Assembly (NCBI GenBank): GCA_032595685.2
Contig: CP159373.1
Location: 145,001-209,000 of the forward strand
Direction: 5' to 3'
DNA from: Candidatus Electrothrix aestuarii
GTDB lineage: Bacteria; Desulfobacterota; Desulfobulbia; Desulfobulbales; Desulfobulbaceae
Length of the DNA: 64,000 bases
The translations under genes were made by a program, and so were the position numbers. The notes under the pieces are model-generated. The model saw nothing but the letters and a program-made list of their open reading frames with translations, was not told where the DNA came from and searched no databases. Below are positions 33,556 through 42,437 of this stretch, piece after piece (position 1 is the first letter of the stretch; each line of letters opens with the position of its first letter).

Positions 33556-34107
33556 TTATCTTGCTTCCCCCACAAACTCCTCCAACGAAACCACACGGGC
33601 ATATACGGCACCCAAAGCAGCCATGAATGCCGAATGAACATCTGAGGAACTGACTTCCCTCCCCTTGAACACCAGATTCCTTGTTGCGCATGCATCTTCA
33701 ACAACGGTGCAGCCAAAACCCAGGTCAAAGGCCGCGCGGGTCGTTGCATCAATGCACATATGCGACATGGCCCCGCAGATGACCAAGGACTCCACCTCAT
33801 CTTTGCGGCATTGGGCAAGCAGCTCGGTTTCCCGGAAGCTATTCGGAAAATACTTTTCTATAACAACCTCCCCATCCAGTGGCTGAACCGAAGGATGGAT
33901 CTCCGCGCCTGCGGTATTGGGCAGAAAAAACGTTGCTCCTTCACGGAGGGAAAGATGGCGAATATGATATACAGGTAGGGATTTCTTCCTGAACAGCTTA
34001 AGAAGCGCTACCGCATTTTCCGCAACCTTCTCCATGCCCACCAGCTCCATTGCCCCGCCTGTGAAATAATCATTTTGAATATCAACAAGAAGTAATGCTT
34101 CTGACAT
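33556..34107 (-). CDS. Isochorismatase-family cysteine hydrolase
   Basis: This 183-residue protein begins MSEALLLVDIQNDYFTGGAM (catalytic Asp in VDIQND). The catalytic Lys region is VVIEKYFPNSF, and the catalytic Cys is in VICGAMSHMCIDATTRAAFDLG (in part SHMCIDATTRAAFD). Family members hydrolyse isochorismate or amides such as nicotinamide; the substrate here is not evident. The start at 34107 follows an AAGGAGATCTGGT ribosome binding site and is preferred over an in-frame ATG 48 bp upstream. Confidence 0.92.
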   Translation of the reverse strand: MSEALLLVDIQNDYFTGGAMELVGMEKVAENAVALLKLFRKKSLPVYHIRHLSLREGATFFLPNTAGAEIHPSVQPLDGEVVIEKYFPNSFRETELLAQCRKDEVESLVICGAMSHMCIDATTRAAFDLGFGCTVVEDACATRNLVFKGREVSSSDVHSAFMAALGAVYARVVSLEEFVGEAR

Positions 34108-34157
34108 ACCAGATCTCCTTTCGGAATGTTGTGTAGATTTAAATAAGTACCGCACTG

Positions 34158-34805
34158 TTAATCGCTCCCATCACCTGAAGCAGCCCAATACCAATTTTCA
34201 TTGATCCGCTTAATTTCAAAAAAATCTCCGTCAAAATCATCGCGCTGAGGATTTGAGTCGTCCGATCGATACATAAACCCTGAAAAATTATCCAAAACAC
34301 CTCGAAACATAAAAAAGAAGACTGAGGTCTCCCCGCTGTGCTTCTCAACCATTATTTCGCCACCACCTTTGGAAAGATATTTCTGGTCATCCGGCAAAAG
34401 AATCAGCGATGTATTATGCGCCACATTGGGCTTGAGTTCGCCAGAGATCACCCGTGAAACAACCTTCTCTCGTTCCTTCAAATGCCGCTTAAAATCCAGA
34501 TCCAACATGATGGAGGAGAATGGAACCGTCATGATTATGAGAAGAGCAAGCAGTTGCATCCCCAACGGAAAAAATGCAAAAGTTTTCTTGTACCGTTTCT
34601 TCCTGAGAACATGGACAAGAGACCAAGCAAGTGTGGCCCAAAAAATCACCAATACTCCCATCAGGATAAGGGGAAAAATAAAAGGCGTCAGAATATCAAT
34701 CAGCTCCCAAAATCCAGCTGTCATCCCGAGCAAAGAAATGCTTACACCTGCTGCTGCCCAAAGAGGACAAAACGTCTCTTGCTTGCGATACTCTGATAAA
34801 GCCAT
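34158..34805 (-). CDS. Hypothetical membrane protein
   Basis: This 215-residue protein has three hydrophobic segments in its first half (about residues 15-38, 40-68 and 78-100), then a polar domain with RRDD/DGDFFEIKRINENWYW near the end. The start at ATG 34805 is set by GGAGGTGAGTG. It is 22 bp downstream of mscS on the same strand. I do not recognise the family. Confidence 0.7.
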   Translation of the reverse strand: MALSEYRKQETFCPLWAAAGVSISLLGMTAGFWELIDILTPFIFPLILMGVLVIFWATLAWSLVHVLRKKRYKKTFAFFPLGMQLLALLIIMTVPFSSIMLDLDFKRHLKEREKVVSRVISGELKPNVAHNTSLILLPDDQKYLSKGGGEIMVEKHSGETSVFFFMFRGVLDNFSGFMYRSDDSNPQRDDFDGDFFEIKRINENWYWAASGDGSD

Positions 34806-34826
34806 CACTCACCTCCAAATCCCCTT

Positions 34827-36242
34827 CTACTCTTTCGGGCTAGCCTCATCAAGCAAATCCTCTTCCTGGGTGGCCTTGCGCTCGTCCTCCACTTTTTCCT
34901 GCAAATGCTGCTCAGGGCTCACATCCATTTCTTCATCAACTTCGATGGGGGGAACATGCTCCCGAGGCGGTGCAGGTGCAGGCCCTCTATCCTCAGCCTC
35001 GGGTTGAGCAAAGGGCGACTTGCTCTCCTCAAAGCGCAGGGTATAACTCGGCACGGGGAGCGAGAACCCCTCCGCTGCAAGAGACTCCCTGGCCTTTTGC
35101 ATGGCATAGCTCCTTGCCTTGAGAAAGTCTGTTTCTGTCTGGTTAATCCACGCCATAAAATGGAGGACGATATGGGCATCCCCCATCTCTTCAACAAAGG
35201 AACCCGGCGGCGGGGTATCCAGGATAAAGGGCAGGCTGGCTATGGCCTCAACACCGGCCTCAGTGGCGGCAACCGGGTCATCCTTGACGCCTATGCCCAG
35301 GGTGAAATCAAAACGGCGCTCAGGATTGGTGGTGTAATTAAGAATAGTCGCCTTAAACACCACCGCGTTCGGTATCCGTAAATGATTACCGTCCACTGTC
35401 ATCAGGATAGTGGCCCGGGAGGTCAGGCGAATAACCACGCCCTGATGCTCGTTGATCGAGACAAAATCCCTGGGGCGAAAGGGCTGGCGGAGACTGAGCA
35501 TGATACTGGCGATATAATTCTCAATAGTGTCTTTGACCGCAAAACCTACAGCAAAACCAACCACCCCGGCCCCGCCCAGCAAGGTACCAATCATCCGGCT
35601 TGCGCCCAGCAGATTCATGGCAGTCAGTATGGCCCCGCCAATGGCAACGATGCGAATGATCTGGGCCAGAATTTCTGCAAGGAATTGATTGGGAGTGATT
35701 TTTTCCCAGAGCAGGGAGAAGCGGGCCAGAAGAAAACCAGCCAGAAGAATCAGCCCGGAAATGCCCAGGGCGGTCAGGATCAAAGGCAGGGATTTGACAA
35801 AACGGTTGGCCTTGTCAGCGTACTCGGCAGCCCTGGGCTTAAGATTCTCCTGGAGATTCAGGGTGCGTTCAATATGATCCTGCACGATCACCACCCCGGC
35901 AAGGCGGTTGGTCAGATGGAGGGCACGCTGGGCTGACTCCTCGTTGGCAACCGGCCCGGAAAGCACCACCACCCCTTCTGAAACCGTCACGACTACCTTT
36001 TCCAGGCCGGGAATCTCGGCAAAGATGCCCTCGGCTCGCTGCTTGATCTTTTTATCATCACTCTTTTTGCTGACCGTTTCAATAACGGCAGCAGTTTCCT
36101 TGATCTCGTCGGCATCCGGCAGGCCTTCCTCTGCGGTCGCGGAGCAGGCGTGGGCCAGGAGAAAGAGGAGGAGGAAGAAACAGGGGAGGAAATGATGGAT
36201 AATGGTAGAGGACGACTTTCCTTTTCTCTTACACAAACACAT
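34827..36242 (-). CDS. BON-domain mechanosensitive channel, MscS family
   Basis: This 471-residue inner-membrane channel releases solutes on hypo-osmotic shock. It has a signal sequence (to about residue 38), then a BON domain (IFAEIPGLEKVVVTVSEG...VLSGPVANEE, about 73-130), transmembrane helices at about 155-180 and 195-215, the pore helix TLLGGAGVVGFAVGFAVKD (about 220) and the MscS beta domain (LRQPFRPRDFVSI, about 250; RIPNAVVFKATILNYT). The C-terminal tail is acidic and Pro/Glu-rich. The 21-bp repeat array lies directly upstream, in its promoter region. Confidence 0.93.
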   Translation of the reverse strand: MCLCKRKGKSSSTIIHHFLPCFFLLLFLLAHACSATAEEGLPDADEIKETAAVIETVSKKSDDKKIKQRAEGIFAEIPGLEKVVVTVSEGVVVLSGPVANEESAQRALHLTNRLAGVVIVQDHIERTLNLQENLKPRAAEYADKANRFVKSLPLILTALGISGLILLAGFLLARFSLLWEKITPNQFLAEILAQIIRIVAIGGAILTAMNLLGASRMIGTLLGGAGVVGFAVGFAVKDTIENYIASIMLSLRQPFRPRDFVSINEHQGVVIRLTSRATILMTVDGNHLRIPNAVVFKATILNYTTNPERRFDFTLGIGVKDDPVAATEAGVEAIASLPFILDTPPPGSFVEEMGDAHIVLHFMAWINQTETDFLKARSYAMQKARESLAAEGFSLPVPSYTLRFEESKSPFAQPEAEDRGPAPAPPREHVPPIEVDEEMDVSPEQHLQEKVEDERKATQEEDLLDEASPKE

Positions 36243-36277
36243 GGTTAACGTAGATTATAAAGTTGATTAATTTCCTG

Positions 36278-36547
36278 CGGCGCAGAACACGCCGGAATCG
36301 GGATGATGCACACTGGAATTGACGTAATTCCAATTGGAATTGCTCTGATTCCGATTGACTTTGATCCAATTCCAATTCACTTTGCCTTGATTCCAATTGG
36401 AATCGGGTCAATGTTAACAGGAATTGCCCTGATGTCAATTGACATGAGGCCATTTTCTATTGGAATCGTGTTGATTCCGGTTTGAAATGGAGTGATTCAA
36501 ATTGACATCGTGTTGATTCCGATTGACTTTGGGGTGATGTAAATGGC
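36278..36547. repeat. 21-bp tandem repeat array A
   Basis: The CGGCG...CGCCGG hairpin (36278-36295) is followed by eleven units of exactly 21 bp starting at 36304 and a partial twelfth. The unit is roughly TGATTCCAATTGACTTTGNNN with a central AATT. It is homologous to array B (41446-41737), sharing the hairpin, unit order and exit sequence but with one unit fewer. The remainder of 36548-36667 holds nothing recognisable. Confidence 0.92.
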
Positions 36548-36667
36548 AAAAAAGAGTCTTAATGTCGCCTCTAGAGAAATTGCTTCTGTACAAGGAATGA
36601 TGCATACCACGTCTTGATCAAGCACAAAAGATAATCTTTTATTTCGCAAAGTTACGATATAATAAAA

Positions 36668-38080
36668 TTAATATGAAGACTTGTTAGAGAATCCAGCTAT
36701 GCTTAGACCTATCATTAGTGCCCCTGTAAGTGCCTCAGCGCCACATAATATCTTTGCGATTACACCGGAAGGCTGTATGTCCCCATACCCCAAAGTTGTA
36801 AAGGTCACTATTGAAAAATAAATCGAATTAATAGGATTAAACTGTGTTTTACTGTCTACTGTCAGATCAAATAAAAAAAATAACACTGAAAAAGCCGCAA
36901 TAATATAAGCTGATATTTTTATTATATTTATTGGTTTTTCACCATATCCCCATAGGTAATATTGAAATGATGAGTAGATATATCGTCGAAAACGTCTTTT
37001 TGCCTGTTGGTTATTTTCTTTAAAGTTAAGTATCAATACATTGCGCACTACTTTAGTCCAAAAAGAAATATTATTCGTTTTTTCTGGAATATCATTATTT
37101 TTCTTAAGTTCTTCGAAAAATATCTCTCTTTCAGAACATTTTTCATTATAGTAACATTTTTTCGCTTCATTTAAATTCCCGACACCTTGAAATGAAAACC
37201 TAAATCTTCTGTAATTATCCTTTTCATTTTGAGGGCATCTCGGATTTTCCAAAGGAACATATTTAAAATTAACTACTTCAGTTTTATCTAATTGAGGATT
37301 TAAAAGCATTGATTTTATAATGCTGAGCTCGTAGAAATACGTTCCATTAAAGGATGGTTCAAAAATTTGGCAATGCAAAAAATTCATAGCCAGGTATGCA
37401 TTTAGGCATTCCAATCTAAACATGCAACATTTTTCAACAGTTACACCAAACATCCGAGATTCATTATTGATCTTCCAATTCCGGCATGATGCAAACCTAA
37501 TTGTTGCAGGTTTACTAACAATAAATCCTGAAAATGTTATTGAGTCCAAATCTGTAAAATCTAAATTCCTATCCTGTATCTCTTTGTCTGCCTTTAGCTT
37601 GATTTGTCCAAGCTTTAGAGCTGGCATCCAATTAAGAAGATATGCATTTGATAATTCTCCACTCTCGTCCCATTTCGTGTATTCTATTTTCGGCACGCTT
37701 CCAATTTTATCAATGTTTTTTTCTGCCCAATGTAAAAACGGAATAAATTTTATTACAGATACATTATGAATAAACGATTCTTTCTCGAGAATTTTTTTTA
37801 TATTTATTGAAGATTGTTTTATAATAAATTTTTTCTTTTTGTTACAGGTGTACGAAACAAAATCGAATATTTCTTTACCTGTAAACAACTCTCCAGTTCT
37901 AGGTGCATTTATAAAGATATCTTTGTTTAATCCGAATGTATCAATCCACTCTTTAAATCCGTTAAGATTGTGATGTAATATGTCAAATAGCCTCGGAAGA
38001 TCATTTTCTTTTCTCCACTCATTAAATTCATTAGGCCTCATATACCACAGCCTTTTTATCTCATCTTTCGAAAAAATCAT
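36668..38080 (-). CDS. Ion-channel protein with pentapeptide-like N-terminal domain
   Basis: This 470-residue protein has two transmembrane helices near the C-terminus (IIKISAYIIAAFSVLFFLF, about 385-405, and the final helix) flanking a pore loop with the selectivity filter TFTTLGYGDIQPSG (about 435). About 350 N-terminal residues form a soluble domain. It ends with a helical segment (GNLNEAKKCYYNEKCSE) typical of channels fused to pentapeptide-repeat or similar sensory domains. It is likely a K+-selective channel gated by an unknown cytoplasmic signal. It is AT-rich compared with its neighbours. Confidence 0.85.
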   Translation of the reverse strand: MIFSKDEIKRLWYMRPNEFNEWRKENDLPRLFDILHHNLNGFKEWIDTFGLNKDIFINAPRTGELFTGKEIFDFVSYTCNKKKKFIIKQSSINIKKILEKESFIHNVSVIKFIPFLHWAEKNIDKIGSVPKIEYTKWDESGELSNAYLLNWMPALKLGQIKLKADKEIQDRNLDFTDLDSITFSGFIVSKPATIRFASCRNWKINNESRMFGVTVEKCCMFRLECLNAYLAMNFLHCQIFEPSFNGTYFYELSIIKSMLLNPQLDKTEVVNFKYVPLENPRCPQNEKDNYRRFRFSFQGVGNLNEAKKCYYNEKCSEREIFFEELKKNNDIPEKTNNISFWTKVVRNVLILNFKENNQQAKRRFRRYIYSSFQYYLWGYGEKPINIIKISAYIIAAFSVLFFLFDLTVDSKTQFNPINSIYFSIVTFTTLGYGDIQPSGVIAKILCGAEALTGALMIGLSIAGFSNKSSY

Positions 38081-38136
38081 AACGCAACGTATATCTCCAG
38101 ATTACTATGATCAGCCCAGATGCGTAGCATCAACTA

Positions 38137-38590
38137 TCACATTTCCCCTTCCCTCCCCCGCATCACAGCAAGCCCACCCTCCGACAAACCCGTCACCTTG
38201 GCAATAACCTCCACAGGCACTCCCTGCCGCAGCAGAGAGAAGGCAATCTCTCTCTTTCCTTCCTCAAGCGTAGCCCCCTGCAACTCCCTCCTAATGATAT
38301 TCTTCAATCATCCGAGCGCGCTCTTCCGGGGAAATATGATCACTCTCGATAGCCGTAAACAGCTTTTGAATTGCAGCACGACGGTACAGCGACTCATCAA
38401 CCTCCTCATCCAACGTATCATTGATGGCCTCCAACCACTCCCGACACGGTTGCGGAGTGTCCTCCGACACATACTTCGTGCAAAGATAAATGACATCGTC
38501 GAACGAATTACTCGGGCATACTTCCTCTTATCGAACAAGTACAAGCAATAGCACGGAATAGGAGGCGAGTAAACAAAAATTCCTCCCCCA
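38137..38590 (-). pseudogene. Rpn-type PD-(D/E)XK nuclease/transposase remnant
   Basis: The minus strand holds pieces of a recombination-promoting nuclease (Rpn/transposase_31-like) in shifting frames: PIPCYCLYLFDKRK, then in another frame FDDVIYLCTKYVSEDTPQP and ISPEERARMIEEY to a stop near 38299. The C-terminal part GKREIAFSLLRQGVPVEVIAKVTGLS follows in a third frame, ending at 38137. The N-terminal catalytic half is missing. The order of the pieces is that of the family, so this is a decayed copy. Confidence 0.7.
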
Positions 38591-38603
38591 ACCAGAGGCC
38601 GGA

Positions 38604-39857
38604 TCAATCTCCCCCGCCCTTGTTCAACAACAAAAAAATCGACAGCAAACACCCCACCCCGGTCATCCCGATAATCAAGCCCATGGGCCAAGGCGTCCCA
38701 TCAGCCAAAAGCCCAACCAGGGCAGAGCCAATAATCCCGCTGCCGTACTGGATCGCCCCTACCAAGGCGGAGACCGCTCCGGCCCGCTCAGGAAAGCAGG
38801 TCATGGCCCCGGCAACCGAATTGGCCACAATGAATCCAATACTGGAAATAAAGACAAACAAGGGCAACACCAATCCCCAAATCCCGCCCCAGCCGGTTCC
38901 GGCTGCCCAGGCAGTGACAAAGGCAGCAAGGGCCATCACCACGGCTCCCATCAAGAGAATCCGATCATAGCCATGCCGGACAACCAACCGGGCATTAATC
39001 AGATTCGCCACGGTGGCCCCGGCAATGACAATGCCCCAAAAAAAGCCGAATTGCTGCTCCGAGACATGATAATAATTGATATAGATAAAGGGCGTTCCGG
39101 CAACATAGGCAAACATCCCCACATAGAGAAAGCCACCAGTAAGGGCATAGCCCAGAATTTTGCGATGGCGCAGCAGCTCCCCGTAATAACGCAGGGCCAT
39201 GCCCAGGGAATCGGTGTTACGCCGCCGGACCGGTAAGGTCTCAGGGATGGTCCAGAGGAGGGCAAAGGTGAGTGCGCCCACCGTCACCAGAGTCCAGAAG
39301 ACAGCACGCCAGCCAGCCAAGGCCACGATCTGCCCGCCCACCAAGGGACCGAGGATCGGCGCAATGGTCATGACGGTCATGAGCATGGAGAGCATCTGTG
39401 CGGCCCGATTGCCCTGATAGAGATCACGGACCATTGCCCGGGACAGGGCAACACAGGCACAGGCCCCGACGGCCTGGACAATGCGCCAGGCGATGAGTGC
39501 CTCTGCTGTCTGGGAAAGGGCACAGCCTGCCGAGCCGATGATAAAGAAAATCAGGCCCGCAGACACCGAGGAACGACGACCGTAATGATCACTGATCGGC
39601 CCCCAGAGCAACTGCCCCAGGCTGAACCCGATGAGATAACCGGAAATGGTCAGCTCGATCATCCCGGCATCCGCTCCCAAGGCCCGGCCCATCGCTGGCA
39701 TGGCGGGCAGATAAAGGTCGGTGGAGATGGAACCAAAGCCCATGAGCAGGCTGAGGACGCCAAGGACATACCAACCAGCGGGCACTGCCGCGACGACCTG
39801 GGCATCAGGCTGCATCTTTTCTTCTTCTGACATATAAAGGGGATCAACGCTTTGCAT
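38604..39857 (-). CDS. Bcr/CflA-family multidrug efflux MFS transporter
   Basis: This drug:proton antiporter has 12 predicted transmembrane helices. The N-terminal signature is STDLYLPAMPAMGRALGAD. Motif A-like GQLLWGPISDHYGRRSSVSAG follows (in part LLWGPISDHYGRR), and motif C is in ILGPLVGGQI. This matches the Bcr/CflA subfamily. A terminator lies immediately upstream, so the start must be at 39857 or at the in-frame ATG at 39833; earlier in-frame ATGs fall inside the terminator. The substrate is unknown. Confidence 0.9.
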   Translation of the reverse strand: MQSVDPLYMSEEEKMQPDAQVVAAVPAGWYVLGVLSLLMGFGSISTDLYLPAMPAMGRALGADAGMIELTISGYLIGFSLGQLLWGPISDHYGRRSSVSAGLIFFIIGSAGCALSQTAEALIAWRIVQAVGACACVALSRAMVRDLYQGNRAAQMLSMLMTVMTIAPILGPLVGGQIVALAGWRAVFWTLVTVGALTFALLWTIPETLPVRRRNTDSLGMALRYYGELLRHRKILGYALTGGFLYVGMFAYVAGTPFIYINYYHVSEQQFGFFWGIVIAGATVANLINARLVVRHGYDRILLMGAVVMALAAFVTAWAAGTGWGGIWGLVLPLFVFISSIGFIVANSVAGAMTCFPERAGAVSALVGAIQYGSGIIGSALVGLLADGTPWPMGLIIGMTGVGCLLSIFLLLNKGGGD

Positions 39858-39862
39858 ACTGC

Positions 39863-39899
39863 ATAAAATAAAAGAGCCCGGAGGGGACATCCTCCGGGC
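39863..39899 (-). terminator. Terminator upstream of the MFS gene
   Basis: On the minus strand GCCCGGAGG-ATGTCC-CCTCCGGGC is a perfect 9-bp stem followed by TCTTTTATTTT. It ends whatever is transcribed from the right. That gene is now missing or decayed, fitting the remnants at 40.0-40.5 kb. Confidence 0.8.
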
Positions 39900-40001
39900 G
39901 CATGAAGCAGGTTCTGGCAACCTGCTTTGAACGATTATTGATCGGTCACAGCTACGACGAACAACGACCTGTGATCTATGGGTCTATGGGTACAGGAAAA
40001 T

Positions 40002-40124
40002 ATGAAGGTCTATCTTGCTGCGGACAATGTGGAATATGAAAGTGCGTCACAGTTCAATCACGAGTTCAAGTGCTACTTTGGGCAGAGCTCGACGGAGATG
40101 GTGCGGGAAATGCAGACGGTCTGA
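40002..40124 (+). pseudogene. AraC-family regulator, C-terminal remnant
   Basis: A 40-codon frame contains EYESASQFNHEFKCYFGQSS, matching the second helix-turn-helix end of AraC/XylS regulators (GYESxSQFxREFKRxFGxSP). The rest of the regulator is absent. Although it starts with an ATG behind AGGAAAAT, it is best read as a fragment. Confidence 0.65.
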
Positions 40125-40138
40125 AGCAGGGCAAGCGG

Positions 40139-40550
40139 TTAAGACAGGGCTTCTTCCTCCTGATCAAGTTCTGCAAGCCAAGCTAAGGCTTTTTCCTTTT
40201 TTTGTTCAGGAGTACAATCACTTTTGGCATATCTCTCAACGACGCCATTGGTGACAAGATGACCTAAAGACCCCTGTGCGATAAGAGAGGGATAATCGAC
40301 CAGTGTAGACAATTTTTTCAGCTCACTATACCCATTTTCCGGGTTACGGTAACAAAAAACAACGTCTCCTATTGCCTCATCAGGTAAGGCGTCCATAAGA
40401 GCCGGGTTATGGGTTGTCAGCAGCAAACGCAGTTGTCTTTTTTCAGCCAGCCCACGCATTGCTTGTAAGAGTTGTCTTGCCCGACTGGGATGGATTCCGT
40501 TATCCACTTCTTCCACAACAACAAGGTCTGATTGAGTGCAGCGAAATCAG
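40139..40550 (-). pseudogene. AAA ATPase (OLD/AAA_21-like), C-terminal remnant
   Basis: The frame begins within a Walker B/D-loop region (DLVVVEEVDNGIHPSRARQLL) and continues with LLLTTHNPALMDALP, the H-loop equivalent of ABC-type AAA ATPases of the AAA_21 class. The Walker A half is missing: an in-frame stop and unrelated DNA lie upstream of about 40550. It is a truncated gene, probably from a defence-type or RloA-like ATPase. Confidence 0.75.
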
Positions 40551-40629
40551 ACAATATATGCATGTTCCGGCCGCTTTCGTTTCTCTCAAGCAGCCCCCGT
40601 GACTGAGACGGAAAACAAACAGAGGAAAT

Positions 40630-41040
40630 TCAGTTGTGATGGACAAAAAAGTCGGATATCGACACAGCTGTTTCTGGAAATTCTCTCAAAACCTTCTTAT
40701 CCTGTGTGACAAGTTGGGTTTCAAGAGTATGGGCAAGGGCGATAAATTCGCAGTCATACGCGGAACAACTACTTTGGTCGACCAAAGTGAGCACTTCTGC
40801 TGATGAGACCGTAAACTCATTATGAGCGACAATTGAGTCGGCATTCTCCACCAAGCGTACAGCCTGTTTCAGGGTAATAATTTCCTTCCTCAAATACAGA
40901 GCCAATACATTGCGGAATTCACTCCGCCATAGAGTTGGAACAGCCCAATCAGGCTCTGCTTTGTATAGGGCATCAAGATCATCCGAGCAAGAAGAGGGCA
41001 AAAGAAAATAGGTGATGATATTGGTATCCGCAACAATCAT
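40630..41040 (-). CDS. PIN-domain toxin, VapC/FitB-like
   Basis: This 136-residue PIN ribonuclease begins MIVADTNIITYFLLPS (first Asp). TLWRSEFRNVLALYLRK carries the conserved Glu, and SAYDCEFIALAHTL the Asp/Asp pair. Its start overlaps the antitoxin stop by 4 bp. It differs in subtype from the PIN toxin at 9086. Confidence 0.93.
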   Translation of the reverse strand: MIVADTNIITYFLLPSSCSDDLDALYKAEPDWAVPTLWRSEFRNVLALYLRKEIITLKQAVRLVENADSIVAHNEFTVSSAEVLTLVDQSSCSAYDCEFIALAHTLETQLVTQDKKVLREFPETAVSISDFFVHHN

Positions 41041-41273
41041 GGCCTGCCTTCATTGATTGCCTGTTCAATTTCCTCTTCTGCAACAAGGTCAGAGGCGATT
41101 TCGGAACGAAGCCCTTGAATCCTCTTCAGCTTTTGCTCCGTAGCACCTTGATGTATAACTGCTTTAAGACAATCAATGATATAACTGCTGATGGTTTTGC
41201 GGTGCTGTGCGGCAGTACGCTCCAAATCGCTGTACAGATCACTTGGAATATTTTTTATGGTCAGAGTAGGCAT
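41037..41273 (-). CDS. FitA/VapB-type ribbon-helix-helix antitoxin
   Basis: This 78-residue antitoxin has MPTLTIKNIPSDLYSDLERTAAQHRKTISSYI, the classical FitA-type RHH strand and helices (in part LTIKNIPSDLYSDLERTA). An acidic C-terminus (VAEEEIEQAINEGRP) binds the PIN toxin. It would autorepress its own operon. Confidence 0.92.
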   Translation of the reverse strand: MPTLTIKNIPSDLYSDLERTAAQHRKTISSYIIDCLKAVIHQGATEQKLKRIQGLRSEIASDLVAEEEIEQAINEGRP

Positions 41274-41445
41274 AAATTAACCCTCAACAAGATAGTATTC
41301 ATAGAAAAAGGCATCTACCTCTTCCTGCAAAAGCAACATATACCTTCAGGATACTACAACCAGCCCGAACACATAACATCAAACAGGAGCATTCCCAGTC
41401 ACACAATAAAATATACAGCTGTTCTTAAGAGTTGTACGATTTTCT

Positions 41446-41737
41446 CCGGCGCAGAACACGCCGGAATGAAGATAATGCACACTGGAATCGATGTAATTCC
41501 AATTGGAATTGCTCTGATTCCGATTGACTTTGATCCAATTCCAATTGACTTTGCCTTGATTCCAATTGGAATTGCCCTGATTCAAATTTACTTTGACCCG
41601 ATTCCAATTTACTTTGCTCTGATTCAAATTGACATCAGGCCATTTTCGATTGGAATCGTCTTGATTCCGGTTTGAAATGGAGTGATTCAAATTGACATTG
41701 TGTTGATTCCGATTGACTTTGGATCAATGTAAGCGGC
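41446..41737. repeat. 21-bp tandem repeat array B
   Basis: A perfect hairpin CCGGCG-CAGAACA-CGCCGG (41446-41464) precedes twelve 21-bp units from 41473 to 41724 and the exit CAATGTAAGCGGC. Units alternate TGATTCCAATTGGAATTGNNN-like and TGATTCAAATTGACATNNNNN-like forms. Against array A, units 1-5 and the last four are colinear, and the middle has changed by unit gain or loss. 41274-41445 shows nothing else. Confidence 0.92.
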
Positions 41738-41746
41738 AAACAAGCC

Positions 41747-41947
41747 TCAGTCGCCTTGCTTCAAGCGACGCTGCATCGCCATTCTGCTGATTTCCTCAAC
41801 TGATTTATCGTTCCACAGATTCCGCTGCCATTCGGTATAATTGAACGGCTCGCGTAAAATCAGCGTAATGAATTTTTCAGCATGGACTTCTCCCAGAGCA
41901 TTGACAAGTACCTGCATCCCCTTCATCCGTATTTCAGTGTCAGTCAT
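41747..41947 (-). CDS. Small conserved hypothetical (antitoxin-like)
   Basis: This 66-residue protein begins MTDTEIRMKGMQVLVNALGEV and continues REPFNYTEWQRNLW and VEEISRMAMQRRLKQ. The pattern is reminiscent of a small family found near TA genes in Desulfobulbales and cyanobacteria. I cannot assign a function. Its stop lies 10 bp from the end of array B. Confidence 0.65.
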   Translation of the reverse strand: MTDTEIRMKGMQVLVNALGEVHAEKFITLILREPFNYTEWQRNLWNDKSVEEISRMAMQRRLKQGD

Positions 41948-42038
41948 TACACTCATCAATCCTGCCTACATGCACTGTATCGTGCAATATACTGATATAT
42001 CCTTTTTTTCTCTACAGAGTAACACGTTTAAATCATCC

Positions 42039-42135
42039 TGATGTACACTTAAATCGCCTTGATTGAAGTTTAAATTGACCCGATTTAAATTTAAATCGTC
42101 CTGATTGAAGTGTGAATCGTTTTGATTGAACCGGC
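42039..42135. repeat. 21-bp tandem repeat array C (diverged, short)
   Basis: Four 21-bp units from 42039 to 42122 (TGATGTACACTTAAATCGCCT, TGATTGAAGTTTAAATTGACC and so on) plus a partial unit ending at CCGGCG. The period equals arrays A and B, but TTTAAA replaces AATT at the centre. Beyond it, 42136-42437 contains no gene I can support. Confidence 0.8.
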
Positions 42136-42437
42136 GAAAAGACCGTTGCTGGTCGCCTCCGGGGGATTTATTCCTGCAAAAGTGTGATGGAAGCCGTTCT
42201 TTGAACAGAATGAAAGGATTAGCTCTTGTTTTGGGAAATTGCAAGAGGAAAAGAAGAGTTATGTTTCTTTTCGTGCGCATAGAGAATGTTATTGGAATTT
42301 GAACTGTGAGTCCTCGCTGTATCCTGCTTCGCTACGCGGTTTGATTTATGGGTGTGATACCGGGTGAGATGATATGCTGTTTGTAGTATTAGAATTGATC
42401 TTATATTGTCCTGCTCCTGCTTTTACCTTGCTCTATA

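Noticed and set aside
41379-41690. Reading frames encoding heptapeptide repeats (NxNQxxS on one strand, IPIxFAL on the other)
   Set aside because: A 21-bp period keeps frames open on both strands automatically. Starts lack RBSs and the array crosses gene boundaries, so the repeat is treated as non-coding DNA.
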